Shown piece by piece: positions 7,401 through 16,555 of a stretch of DNA of 42,740 bases. The notes beneath the pieces were generated by a model. The model worked only from the letters and a program-made list of their open reading frames with translations, did not search any database and was not told the origin of the DNA. A program made the translations under genes and the position numbers. Every line of letters starts with the position of its first letter. Position 1 is the first letter of the stretch. This DNA is from an uncultured Clostridia bacterium (GTDB lineage Bacteria > Bacillota > Clostridia > Christensenellales > Borkfalkiaceae). The stretch spans positions 1-42,740 of the forward strand of contig CANRPN010000006.1 of the NCBI GenBank assembly GCA_947632505.1, written 5' to 3'.

Positions 7401-10400
7401 GATACCTCGACCGGGAAAGTGATCTTCGAGAAAACGCAGCTCAATCTGAGCAAGTCCTATAATTACGGCGGCGCGATTTACGGCAGCAGCTTTGACGTCG
7501 ATTTCAACCTCGCCGACTATGACCTCAAAAACAACACCAAATATATATTCCGTTTGACGGGCTATATCGATTACGAGGACGGCAGCGTTTCGAACAACAC
7601 CTTCGAATTTCCGTTCTATACCGACTTTACCGCGCCCATCGTCACCGGCGTGGAGTACACCTACGAGTATGACAGAGACAGCGAGACGAACCGCCTCTTT
7701 GCCAACATCAGCGTTTACGACAACCATTATGTGCGCGGCTTGGTCCCGGGCTATATCGGTTACAGCGATCCCGGCGCAAGCGCTCCGTACACGATCTATG
7801 GATTCGGGCAGTATGTTGTTCCCGTGATCGGCGAGCGCAACTCCACGAGCGTTGTGCAGATCGAATTGACCGATTATCTGCAACAGATCAAGGATAAGTC
7901 TTATAATAACCGGAGTTTTATGGTGCAGCTTATGGACTGCGCCCAGAACACCTCCACCTTTGAGCTCACCATTCCGGACAATATCGTCCATATCGATTTC
8001 AAAGAGGAGGAGATCAGAATTTCTCCCAACGAGATCTATATTCTCGACCCCAACATCACGCCGACCGAAGATGAGGCCTGGAAAGAGAGCATCAACTATA
8101 CCACAGACGACGAAAGCATTGCACGCGTCGTCAACGGTAAGCTGATCGGGATCAAGTCGGGGGACGTCACGCTCACGGCAACGAGCAACCGTAACGCCAA
8201 TGCCATCGCGTCGGTCAAGGTGCACGTCAAGTCTCCCGATGAGCCCGATTACAAATCGTTCGACCGCCCGATCGCAGAGAATTTCCGTTTAACGGGGTAT
8301 GTTGTCAATAAAGTCTACTACTTCCTTGCCAGCGAGGATCGTGATCTCGGGGCGAGCGAAGCGGGCACGACGGTGCATTTCACGGGTTCTACCTATTCTC
8401 TGAAAATGCTCCCCTCCGAGTCTGTTACCATTGAATATGACTTGCGCGGATACTTTGACGAAAAGAACTATAAGGTCGAGTTCACTTCCAGCAAACCCAG
8501 CGTTGTGGAGGTTGAACCGGACACGGGGAAGATCACGGCAAAGAACGTGAACGACGCGGGCGAGGCACTCAATTCCGAACGTACCGCGACCATATCCGTC
8601 CGTCTTTTGATGCTCGATCCCGAAACGGGCGAATATAAGCCGACGATCACCACGCGTACGATCTTCGTGACGGTGAAAGCTCCGTACGAGACGAACGGGC
8701 CTTACCTGATGGGTTACAAGGGGCTCGGCGGCAAAGTCGTCATTCCCGAGGACCTCGGCATCACCGAGATCCAGCAGTTTGCTTTCTCGAATTACGACCT
8801 CGTTCCCAAGGATCTTTCCGCGGGCGACGAGATCACCGAAGAGGACCCTTATTACAGCAAGCAATGGTATATCGGCGATAACACCATTACGGAGGTCGTG
8901 ATCCCGGAGGGCGTTAAAACCATCGGAATGTATGCCTTTGCCAACCTCACGGCACTTCGCTCCATCACGTTGCCGTCGACATTGACAAAGATCCAAACGG
9001 GCGCTTTTATCGGCTGCACCTCCCTTGTAGAAGTGAAATTCAACAAGAATAATTTGCAGTTCATCAACCAGCGCGCGTTTGAAGGATGCTCGAAACTTGC
9101 AAGTTTCGATTTCAGTTCCATTGTCGCCATCGGCGATGCAGCCTTCATGAATACTCGTCTGATCAGCGTGCAGCTTCCCGCGACCACGCAATCGATCGGC
9201 GCGGCAGCGTTCGCGGGCACCGGCGAGCTCAAAACGGTGACGATCGCGGCCAACAAGATCAAAGTCGGTGCGCAGGCCTTTGCGGGTTGTGCCGTTTCCA
9301 GCATGGAGATCAACGCTTCCGTGTTCCCCGCACAGATCTTCTTGGATTGCACCAATCTGACCCGTTTGAAACTCGGTGCGGATGTAGAAGTCATCGGCGA
9401 ATATTCGCTTCGCGGCACGCGCATCAGCAGGCTCGAAGTCGACGCGAACAATTCCCATTACGAAGCTGCTGCCAACGGAAAATATCTGCTGGAAAAGGGC
9501 ACGGGCGTGCTCGCGCTTGTCGCACCCACGACGGTGACCTTTACGGCAAGAGACGTTACGGGCACCACGATCACCAAGATCGGGTCGGGCGCTTTCTCCG
9601 CCGCGGCGAGCCTCACTTCCGTGAATTTGCCGAGCGTCACCGAGATCGGGGACTATGCATTCGCAGAGTGCTCCGCCCTGGGCAGTGCGCAGTTCGGCAC
9701 GTTGAAGAGCGTGGGCAATTACGCCTTCTTCGGGACTTCTCTCAGAACGCTTCCCGCATTTGAAACGGGGATCTCCGTCGGGGAACGCGCGTTCTCTATG
9801 ACGGGCATCACCACGGCAGATGTGCCCGCAGAAGCCGAGATCGGAAGCTATGCCTTTGCCCAAAACTATAATTTAACGACCGTCACCATTGGAAACGGCG
9901 CCGAGCTCGAAGAGGGCGCGTTCTTCGCAAGCCCCGCACTGGCCACTGTTACGATTGGCAATGATGTTGTGCTCGGGGATGGCGCATTCTCCGCGATCGA
10001 CATGGTATCCCGTTATGGGGATTTGCTCATCAGCGGCAATACTTTCACATACAACCAACAATCGGTACCGACGAGCATCGATCCTTATATCTCCGCACTG
10101 ACGAATCTGACGATCGGAGACAATGTGACGATCGGCAACTATGCCTTCCAGGGCGTCGGCTCGGGCCGCTATTCCGGACAGGGACAGAGCGGGCAGATCC
10201 GTAACTTCGGCGCAGAATTGAGGTCGGTCTCTCTCGGCGAGAATGTGACGATCGGCGCCTATGCGTTCAACGGCTGTCACTACCTGAGCAACATCGATCT
10301 TTCCCACGCCGCATTCATCGGCGACTATGCCTTCTCCGGCCAGCAAGCCGAATATGTTCTTTTCGACACGGGTCTTATGGTCGTACGCATCAATCCTTAC

Positions 10401-12011
10401 GGCGCTGCATTTGCGGAGGCAGACCTTAGCGGATTGGATCCCGAGGCAAGCAGGCCGCTCGGAGACGGGGTGTTTGCTTACAGCGCCATAAAGCGCGTAC
10501 AGCTTCCGGAAACGCTCACCGCGATCGGTAATTCCGCGTTCCTCGAATGTACGGAACTCGCGGAGATAAACCTTTCCAATGCTACCTTGATCGGGAACAA
10601 CGCGTTTGCAGGAACTGCGCTTACGTCGGTCGACCTTGCGGAAGGAGCTTCGCTCGGCAACGGCGCCTTTGAGGGATGTACGCAGCTCGCGGCAGTCGGC
10701 AATCTCGAAACGGCTGTTCAGATCGGCGCACGCGCCTTGAAGGAAACCGCGCTCACCTCGGCCGACCTCTCCGCAGCCGTCGCGATCGGAGACTTTGCCT
10801 TTGCGGACAGCGCTCTGACTTCGGTAAAATTGGGCGAGAAGCTGGGATCTCTCGGCGAGAATCCTTTTGCGGGCTGTAAAATCGGCGACTTCACCAATGC
10901 GTCCGGCAATACCACCTTCGATGTGAATGCAGCGGTGAAAGTGATAGACGGCGTACTGTACGCCTCCTGCCCCAACGGATACGAGCTTATTACCTATCCT
11001 ATGGAGAAAGCGGGAAAGTACTTTACCGTTGCGAAGAATGTCGTGCGGATCGGCGCAGAGGCATTCCGCGGCGCCGAGCTTTCCGCGGTGGAGATCAGCC
11101 GCCGTGTGGCTGCGATCGGCGACAAGGCGTTCTACGGCTGCGACAATCTGATCGCCGTGACCTTTACAAGTATCCAGGCGCCCATTCTCGAAGAACAGTA
11201 TGATACGGCGTTGGAGGGGAACGACGAGAACGGACGGCCGCTCTATCTCACGAATAACTTTGCGCACTACATCGATGTGAATAATAACGAGCACGGCCTG
11301 AGAATCGTTCCTTACCAAATTTGGAATGCCGATCCTACTTGCGTGTTGCAGGGCGCTACGTTTGTGGCGGAGATCGGTACGGCGGAGGGCCGCTCGGTAC
11401 TCGCCGCGAAATCTCTCGTGATGGTCCGTCCCATCAACGGCACCGGGTATGAGAACTTCATCTTCGAACAGTACTTCGACTTGATCCTCGATGGCCGCCT
11501 CGCGATCAGTGACGACGCACAGACCGTCATTGATATGATCGAAGCGCTGCCCGAAAGCGTCACCCTCGACGACCGCGCGACGGTCGAACAGATCCGTGCG
11601 CTCTACAATGCGCTTCCCGCAGACCAGCAGGGTTGCGTTTTCACCGACGTAAATTACAGCAAGCTTGAAGCGGCGGAGAACCGTATCGCCTACCTGCTTG
11701 CCGAGGAAGAAAAGAACAAGCCTCAGCCTTCCGAGCCTACGGGGATCCCTTATCTTTGGGCTTATATCGTTGCAGGCGTTGTTGCGGTGGCAGCCGTTGT
11801 TGCGGTTGTGCTCATTGTTCTTTTGAAAAAGAAGAACACAACTTCCGAAGAGGAAGAGAGCGAGACAGCCGAAGAGAAAGAGGGCGAACCCGAAGCGGGC
11901 GGCCCCAATGATGTTCCCGAGACCGAAACGGGCGAAGGGACAGGCGAAGAAGAGACAAGCGAAAAAAAGTCAAGCGAAGAAGAGACCGAACAATCATCGG
12001 ACGAAGAATAA
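4491..12011 (+). CDS. Giant surface S8 (subtilisin) protease with PA, Ig-like and BspA-type LRR domains
   Basis: This 2506-residue cell-wall-side protease has a signal peptide (residues 1 to about 33) and a catalytic triad Asp217 (VLDTGLDYTH), His296 (EHGTHVAG) and Ser632 (SGTSMASP). A PA domain is inserted between His and Ser at about 497-563 (GKIALVKRGQTNFEEKA). Then come Fn3-like beta domains (about 680-1150), BIG2-like Ig domains (about 1200-1250 and 1308-1400), and a long run of BspA-type (LRR_5) repeats at about 1405-2225 with units such as IGDYAFAECSAL. A C-terminal membrane helix (about 2420-2443) and a KKK stop-transfer sequence precede a Glu/Ser/Thr-rich acidic tail. It is the first gene of the operon; the lipoprotein starts one base after its stop. 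Presumed role: cutting external proteins to feed the Opp importer (inference). All catalytic residues are intact. Confidence 0.95.
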   Translation: MKSKRKLLFGISAMILSGTMVFSAVLPNLQPSGNTLSANGGSEKGEVTDVTGSVSADLTQYFDSSVVEKLPEAVTGDQEISVILSLDTDTVLDQYHAADTDLSMGEYAASRAGKAVSASIEKQCNALLTKLSNAGVKYEVGNRFDTLLGGVEVTVKASAFDQLCNAVKGKAGVMVGEVYAPCETQVVENDVNVYDTGIFDSSDSEYDGTGTVIAVLDTGLDYTHTAFDPARFTTDTASDVITMDTLRTVIGQLEAAQTTPGLQPANVYLNRKVPYAYDYADGDDDVSPINNEHGTHVAGIMVGNDIDVNPEGIRGVAPNAQLAVMKTFSEKADGAKTSWIIAALEDCVKLKVDVINMSLGTAAGFSREVDEDIRYAVYDRIKEEGISLVAAASNNYNATFGSEKNGNLGLTSNPDSATVGAPSTYDAALSVASISGVKTPYLVYNGQIVYFTEASDSAAKPKDFVNEILAEGVRQGIVSAAEDTHEFEYVIIDGIGNAQQFVPYADGSLNGKIALVKRGQTNFEEKAGLARQYGAVGCIIFNNVSGDISMNVGRLGDFPVCSLSQVDGEMLQRGGNGKITISRSQKAGPFMSDFSSWGPTPDLRIKPEITAHGGDIYSAIPGQSYDRMSGTSMASPNQAGVTALVRQYVKDNFGFDGNDPATRQQIAATVNQIMMSTTDIATNKNGLPFSVRKQGSGLANLEKATHSKGYLQTFDRDTHEIMDKAKIELGDDPDKTGVYTMKFNIVNIGQSALSYDVSAVVMTEGVSEILTYKGDTTVTQEGYLLEGADISVTAVENCTNSDNKVTVEAGKTGTVTLTVTLSEENKKYIDSSFKNGMYVEGFVTLKANGTSYDLNAPFLAYYGSWHTAPMFDLDYFATNADELDDSKETLEKTLPDAYATRPVGGLYNDYISYLGSFPYLQDPNSTNKIAADRDHIALTNQTGEYGGINSINSVQLGLLRGAKRMVATVTDTSTGKVIFEKTQLNLSKSYNYGGAIYGSSFDVDFNLADYDLKNNTKYIFRLTGYIDYEDGSVSNNTFEFPFYTDFTAPIVTGVEYTYEYDRDSETNRLFANISVYDNHYVRGLVPGYIGYSDPGASAPYTIYGFGQYVVPVIGERNSTSVVQIELTDYLQQIKDKSYNNRSFMVQLMDCAQNTSTFELTIPDNIVHIDFKEEEIRISPNEIYILDPNITPTEDEAWKESINYTTDDESIARVVNGKLIGIKSGDVTLTATSNRNANAIASVKVHVKSPDEPDYKSFDRPIAENFRLTGYVVNKVYYFLASEDRDLGASEAGTTVHFTGSTYSLKMLPSESVTIEYDLRGYFDEKNYKVEFTSSKPSVVEVEPDTGKITAKNVNDAGEALNSERTATISVRLLMLDPETGEYKPTITTRTIFVTVKAPYETNGPYLMGYKGLGGKVVIPEDLGITEIQQFAFSNYDLVPKDLSAGDEITEEDPYYSKQWYIGDNTITEVVIPEGVKTIGMYAFANLTALRSITLPSTLTKIQTGAFIGCTSLVEVKFNKNNLQFINQRAFEGCSKLASFDFSSIVAIGDAAFMNTRLISVQLPATTQSIGAAAFAGTGELKTVTIAANKIKVGAQAFAGCAVSSMEINASVFPAQIFLDCTNLTRLKLGADVEVIGEYSLRGTRISRLEVDANNSHYEAAANGKYLLEKGTGVLALVAPTTVTFTARDVTGTTITKIGSGAFSAAASLTSVNLPSVTEIGDYAFAECSALGSAQFGTLKSVGNYAFFGTSLRTLPAFETGISVGERAFSMTGITTADVPAEAEIGSYAFAQNYNLTTVTIGNGAELEEGAFFASPALATVTIGNDVVLGDGAFSAIDMVSRYGDLLISGNTFTYNQQSVPTSIDPYISALTNLTIGDNVTIGNYAFQGVGSGRYSGQGQSGQIRNFGAELRSVSLGENVTIGAYAFNGCHYLSNIDLSHAAFIGDYAFSGQQAEYVLFDTGLMVVRINPYGAAFAEADLSGLDPEASRPLGDGVFAYSAIKRVQLPETLTAIGNSAFLECTELAEINLSNATLIGNNAFAGTALTSVDLAEGASLGNGAFEGCTQLAAVGNLETAVQIGARALKETALTSADLSAAVAIGDFAFADSALTSVKLGEKLGSLGENPFAGCKIGDFTNASGNTTFDVNAAVKVIDGVLYASCPNGYELITYPMEKAGKYFTVAKNVVRIGAEAFRGAELSAVEISRRVAAIGDKAFYGCDNLIAVTFTSIQAPILEEQYDTALEGNDENGRPLYLTNNFAHYIDVNNNEHGLRIVPYQIWNADPTCVLQGATFVAEIGTAEGRSVLAAKSLVMVRPINGTGYENFIFEQYFDLILDGRLAISDDAQTVIDMIEALPESVTLDDRATVEQIRALYNALPADQQGCVFTDVNYSKLEAAENRIAYLLAEEEKNKPQPSEPTGIPYLWAYIVAGVVAVAAVVAVVLIVLLKKKNTTSEEEESETAEEKEGEPEAGGPNDVPETETGEGTGEEETSEKKSSEEETEQSSDEE

Positions 12012-12012
12012 T

Positions 12013-13638
12013 ATGAGAAAGAGAACAAAGATCATCATCGGGCTTGCCGCACTCTGTGCGGGGACGCTCATTTTCGGCGCATGTAGCTCTAACAACGGGC
12101 CCTACAAGGATTACGCCAAAGAGGGGTTCAATTTCTCCGTGTGCTATGATGCAAACGGCGGGAAAGCTGCGGGCAAAAACAACAGCAGCATTGTAGATAC
12201 CTACCCCTATGAGCAGGTGAAGGAAGGGATCAAACTCTATGCTCCCAACGATACCGCCCGCGGAACGGGGAACTTCTACAATGTTGAGCGCAACGGCTAC
12301 TTTCTTGCGGGTTGGTACGCCGTCCGCGCTCCCCGCGTAGACGAGAACGGAAACCCGCTCGACGAAGAGGGCAACATCTGCGATGTGGAGACCGATCTCT
12401 TGGACGCGAGCGGCAATCCCGTTGAGGATGAAGAGGGGAACCCTCAAAAAGTCTATTATTCCAAATACGGAAAACCGCAAGGTTATACCTATTCGGAAGA
12501 ATGGGACTTTAACACACTGTTGCAGCGGGACGATTTTGTCTACGAAGAGGGCAGCGGTTACGCCTTTACGCTCTATGCTGCATGGGTGCCCGAATTTTCC
12601 TACCAGCTGCAAGGGCAGGAACAGGAATGGATCTGCGAAAACTGCGGCGCGGCGTACCACCAGTTCGTACAACCCGATCACTGCATCGCCACCGTCGAGG
12701 TGGAGGGCGCGAACGGCCAAACCGAGGAGAAAACCTGCGGCAGCACCGAGTTCCGCGACAACGGAACGGTGTGGTATTCCGTTTCTTCCTATCAATATAA
12801 TCCCGAATATGCAACGGAAGAGGACTATTCTCTGATCATTCCCGAATGGAACGATGAGACGGGCGCGCTTGAATACGGAAAGTTTTCCAACCCGAGCGAC
12901 AAAACTTTTGTCAAGGTATACGGCACGGAGGAAGATTTCAATCGCGGAACGGGCGCGTTGCAGCGTCTCGAAAACCACGGGACTTGGGACGAGAAAACCG
13001 CGACCGCCACGGGCAATGTCGTGCGCTTCTATGCCGAATGGGAAGAGGGCGTTTGGTACCGCATCAAGACCAAGGAACAGCTCGCCACCCATGCGGGAGG
13101 GGGCCGCAGCTTCGACCTTTTGGCCGACCTCGAATATACCGAGGAGGACGTGTGGCCCACTGCGTTCAGCGAAGGCATCTTTTCGGGCGTTTTCCGCGGC
13201 AACAATCATACGATTTCCGGCGTCACCGTACATCAGACGGGCGCGCAGGACAATACCGGCGGACTTTTCGGCAGTATCAGTGCAACGGCGTCTTTCGAAA
13301 ACATCACATTCGAGTCGGTGACTTACAGCTTGGAGGCGGCCTCCACAAAGGTGGGCTCCATGTTCGGACTGTTTGCGGGCGACCTGAATGAGGCGGCTAA
13401 ACTGACGAATGTCAACGTGTCGGGCATCTTTTACATCCGCGATTCGATCTACATTCCGAGAGGAACGATCGACTTTGAAACAGGGGAGATCGGACCTGCT
13501 CCGCATGTATACGATTTGGGGCTCTTCTCGGGGAACTTCGTCACGGGAGGCGTTTCTATCCAAAACATTACGTTAAAAACCGATCGGGTCACGGCCTCTG
13601 TGGTAAATAGCGCGACAGGCGAAATCAAAATCGGTTGA
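12013..13638 (+). CDS. Surface lipoprotein with InlB-like repeat, CxxC knuckle and GLUG-like region
   Basis: A 541-residue lipoprotein with a lipobox LIFGAC, lipidated at Cys24. It contains a Listeria-Bacteroides (InlB B)-type repeat at about 38-105 (VCYDANGGK...GYFLAGWYAV) and an acidic repeat-like segment RVDENGNPLDEEGN...LDASGNPVEDEEGNP. There is a possible metal knuckle ICENC (Cys208, Cys211) with Cys224 and Cys242. Near 395-470 lies a GLUG-like stretch (TGGLFGSISATASFENITF). The track start at 11908 lies inside the protease; the ATG one base after the protease stop directly precedes a signal peptide and is preferred, probably by translational coupling. Function is not recognised; a peptide- or protein-binding surface partner of the protease is a guess. 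Confidence 0.82.
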   Translation: MRKRTKIIIGLAALCAGTLIFGACSSNNGPYKDYAKEGFNFSVCYDANGGKAAGKNNSSIVDTYPYEQVKEGIKLYAPNDTARGTGNFYNVERNGYFLAGWYAVRAPRVDENGNPLDEEGNICDVETDLLDASGNPVEDEEGNPQKVYYSKYGKPQGYTYSEEWDFNTLLQRDDFVYEEGSGYAFTLYAAWVPEFSYQLQGQEQEWICENCGAAYHQFVQPDHCIATVEVEGANGQTEEKTCGSTEFRDNGTVWYSVSSYQYNPEYATEEDYSLIIPEWNDETGALEYGKFSNPSDKTFVKVYGTEEDFNRGTGALQRLENHGTWDEKTATATGNVVRFYAEWEEGVWYRIKTKEQLATHAGGGRSFDLLADLEYTEEDVWPTAFSEGIFSGVFRGNNHTISGVTVHQTGAQDNTGGLFGSISATASFENITFESVTYSLEAASTKVGSMFGLFAGDLNEAAKLTNVNVSGIFYIRDSIYIPRGTIDFETGEIGPAPHVYDLGLFSGNFVTGGVSIQNITLKTDRVTASVVNSATGEIKIG

Positions 13639-13680
13639 ATTTTATAGAATATAAAGCAGAATAAAAAAGGAGAAAGGAAA

Positions 13681-16449
13681 ATGAAAAGTAAACTTGCTCT
13701 TCGTGCGATTGCAATGACGGTCGGAACAGCCCTGTGCATGGGCAGCGCCGGTCTTCTTGTGGGCTGCGGCGGCATTCCCGCCGATAAGGACGCGCTTGTG
13801 ATCATGACGGAAGATCTGAACGAGCTCTACAACCCGTTCTATTCCACAGCCGGCACCGACATGGACGTCGTCGGCCAGACGCAGATCTCCATGCTCTCCA
13901 CCAACGAAAACGGCGAGCTTGCCTACGGGAAAGACGAACCCACGGTTGTGCTGGATTACAAGGAGGAATATAGCTCCGCTGACGACACGACAAGCTATTA
14001 CTACGTGCTCAAAAACGGGCTCAAATTTTCGGACGGCGTGCCGCTCACGATGAACGACGTCATGTTCAATCTGTATGTCTATCTCGATCCCGCCTATACG
14101 GGCTCCACGACCATGTATTCGACGGACATCGTCGGTTTGCAGGCGTACAGAACGCAGTCGAATACAAGCGATGATAAGTCGGACGACGACATCAGCGAAA
14201 CGGCGCAGACGTGGGCAATCAACCGCAGACAGGAGCTCATCGACCTTTATAAAGAGACGGCGGGCATCGACGATCCCAGCGGGAAAAAGATGGCGACCGA
14301 GGAAGAGATGAGAGCGGCGATCGCGCAGCATAATTGCAGCGAAAGCTATCTGAATGCAACGGGCTTGAAGACGGCGGAAGCGGCTCGCGAGCAGCTCAAA
14401 GCCGACTACGATGACACCCTTGAAAAGTTCAGAGACGAGCTGGAAAGCGATTACAAGAGTGCGGGCAACTCCTATACGGAGGAACCCTATAAGTCCGCTC
14501 CCATCTATTACAACGGCAAAGAGATCGGGAAGGGCTTCAATGAGATCATCTCCTTCATGTATGCGGAACGCAATGTCGAGATCGAATATCCCCGTGGGGA
14601 GAACGGTCAGTATGACAGAAGCAAGATCGAAAAAGCGACTCTGAACTACAACCCCGATACGATCCAGACGGAGGAAGCTGCGATTAATTACGTCTATATC
14701 AACAATGTAAGGGGCGCCTTTGACCAAGTTTTGCAGTATTGGGCGACCGGCACGCAGATGCTTACAGAGTTCATCGGTAAGGCGAAAGATGTTCTCCTTC
14801 ACGGCCAGGTGAGCAGCGACGAGCTCAGATATAAGAATATCTCCGGGATCGTCTCCCTCGGCCACAATACGCAGGAGACCGAAGTGACGATCGGCAGCAA
14901 CACCTATCATGTTGCGCAGGAGCATAACACAGACGGCACTCCCAAGAATGCGAACGAATACGACGTTTTGCGTATCACGATCAACAAGATCGACCCCAAG
15001 GCGAAGTGGAACTTCGGTTTCACCGTGGCCCCGTATCATTATTACTCCGATAAGGGCGGCGTTACATCGACCACAAAGAACAAGCTCGCGGGCGACGACG
15101 CGCTCACCAAGTCCTGTTGGGAGAACGTCACCGAGGTCGATATTGAGAACAATAAGTTCGGCGTTGCATGGGCGGACTTCGACTTCCAGACGGATATTTT
15201 GCAGGGCGACAACACGTGGGGTGTGAAAAAGACCAAGGTGCCGCTCGGCGCAGGTCCCTACATTGCTTCCGACAAGAACGACGGCAAACAGCCTACCGCA
15301 GAGGGCTTCTTCAACAACAATATCGTCTACTATATCGCAAACGAGAACTTCTCGCTCAACGGCGTAGAAGCGGACGGCGGCAAGTTTGTGCCCAAGATCA
15401 GAAAGATGCGCTATATGGAGACGCCGATCGCGAACGCGCTCTCCTCCCTCGAAAGCGGACAGGTCCACTTCGTCAGCCCGCAGTTCACCAAGGAGAACGC
15501 GGAGAAGATCGATGATCTGAAAGGCAAGGGCGTAGGCTCTGTTTCGAGCTGGCAGCTCGGCTACGGCTACATCGGCATCAACGCTGCAAAGGTTCCGAAG
15601 CTCGAACTCCGTAAAGCGATCATGGCGGCCATGAACACCTCGCTCGCACTCGAATACTATCAGTCGGGTACCGCGGAAAACATCTTCTGGCCGATGTCCT
15701 GCGTCAGCTGGGCTTATCCGAGAAAGGCGGGTACCTCCTATAACGGTGCAAATCCCATCGCGAACAAGGACGACGACAACAAGCATGAATATACCATGTA
15801 CACCACCAAGGAAAACGCGGTGAAGCAGATCAAGCAGTACATGCAGCAGGCGGGCGTGCAGACGGGGAACTCCGCACTTGAAATCGAGTTCACGATCGCG
15901 GGCGCCAACATGTACGACCACCCCGCATATCTCGTGTTCAAGAATGCAGTGGATATTCTGAACGACGAATGCGGCTGGGATGTCACGATCAAGCCCGACG
16001 CCAACGCGCTCACCAAGCTCGCCACCGGCTCTCTCGCCGTATGGGCGGCAGCATGGGGCTCCACGATCGACCCCGACATGTATCAGGTCTATCATAAAAA
16101 TTCCACCGCAACGAGCGTGCTTGCATGGGGCTATACCGCCATCAAAGACACTGCGCAGAGGGAATACGACGAAGAGCGCAACACACTCAATCTGCTCTCT
16201 GAGAAGATCGACGCGGCGCGCGAAACGAACAATCAGGATGAGCGTGCGTCCATCTACAAAGAGGCAATGAGCCTGGTGCTCGACCTTGCGGTGGAGCTTC
16301 CTCTCTACCAGAGACAGACGCTGTACGCCTATAACCTCAACGTCATCGACAAGGCGACCATGCCGCACGACGAAAACGGCAACGTCAAGATCAATCCCTA
16401 CACCTCGCCCCTTGCGAAGATCTGGGAGATCAACTTTGTCGCAGACTAA
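13681..16449 (+). CDS. oppA: Oligopeptide ABC transporter substrate-binding lipoprotein (OppA-like), enlarged
   Basis: The 922-residue extracellular binding protein of the SBP_bac_5 family delivers peptides to the OppBC permease. Signal peptide with lipobox LLVGC (lipid-anchored Cys29). N-terminal lobe motif YYVLKNGLKFSDGVPLTMNDVMFNL; C-terminal lobe contains IGINAAKVPKLELRKAIMAAMN and the typical WGSTIDPDMYQVYHK region, ending near KIWEINFVAD. Usual family members are 500-600 residues; about 300 extra residues lie mostly between about 140 and 400 (charged, partly helical, for example EEEMRAAIAQHN). An AAAAGGAGAAAGGAAA site precedes the ATG, 42 bases after the lipoprotein stop, with no terminator between. 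Substrate range is unknown; peptides are inferred from the family and the neighbouring protease. Confidence 0.93.
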   Translation: MKSKLALRAIAMTVGTALCMGSAGLLVGCGGIPADKDALVIMTEDLNELYNPFYSTAGTDMDVVGQTQISMLSTNENGELAYGKDEPTVVLDYKEEYSSADDTTSYYYVLKNGLKFSDGVPLTMNDVMFNLYVYLDPAYTGSTTMYSTDIVGLQAYRTQSNTSDDKSDDDISETAQTWAINRRQELIDLYKETAGIDDPSGKKMATEEEMRAAIAQHNCSESYLNATGLKTAEAAREQLKADYDDTLEKFRDELESDYKSAGNSYTEEPYKSAPIYYNGKEIGKGFNEIISFMYAERNVEIEYPRGENGQYDRSKIEKATLNYNPDTIQTEEAAINYVYINNVRGAFDQVLQYWATGTQMLTEFIGKAKDVLLHGQVSSDELRYKNISGIVSLGHNTQETEVTIGSNTYHVAQEHNTDGTPKNANEYDVLRITINKIDPKAKWNFGFTVAPYHYYSDKGGVTSTTKNKLAGDDALTKSCWENVTEVDIENNKFGVAWADFDFQTDILQGDNTWGVKKTKVPLGAGPYIASDKNDGKQPTAEGFFNNNIVYYIANENFSLNGVEADGGKFVPKIRKMRYMETPIANALSSLESGQVHFVSPQFTKENAEKIDDLKGKGVGSVSSWQLGYGYIGINAAKVPKLELRKAIMAAMNTSLALEYYQSGTAENIFWPMSCVSWAYPRKAGTSYNGANPIANKDDDNKHEYTMYTTKENAVKQIKQYMQQAGVQTGNSALEIEFTIAGANMYDHPAYLVFKNAVDILNDECGWDVTIKPDANALTKLATGSLAVWAAAWGSTIDPDMYQVYHKNSTATSVLAWGYTAIKDTAQREYDEERNTLNLLSEKIDAARETNNQDERASIYKEAMSLVLDLAVELPLYQRQTLYAYNLNVIDKATMPHDENGNVKINPYTSPLAKIWEINFVAD

Positions 16450-16516
16450 GTCCGTCGGCTGTATCTCCCGCGCTTCCGCAAGAGCGGAACGCAAGCCGCT
16501 TTACTAAAAACCGAAA

Positions 16517-16543
16517 AGTCCTGCCGAGAGCCTCGGCAGGACT
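16517..16543. other. Intercistronic hairpin between oppA and oppB
   Basis: AGTCCTGCCGAG (16517-16528) pairs perfectly with CTCGGCAGGACT (16532-16543) around AGC. No T run follows; instead the oppB ribosome binding site GGAG (16546-16549) begins three bases later. Likely a partial terminator or 3'-end stabiliser that gives more oppA than oppB mRNA, as known for transport operons (inference). Confidence 0.75.
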
Positions 16544-16555
16544 ATGGAGTAAATT

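Noticed and set aside
12013-13680. Separate promoter before oppA
   Set aside because: The AT-rich 42-base gap has TTGAAT and TAGAAT-like words but with wrong spacing, so read-through from 4413 is simpler.
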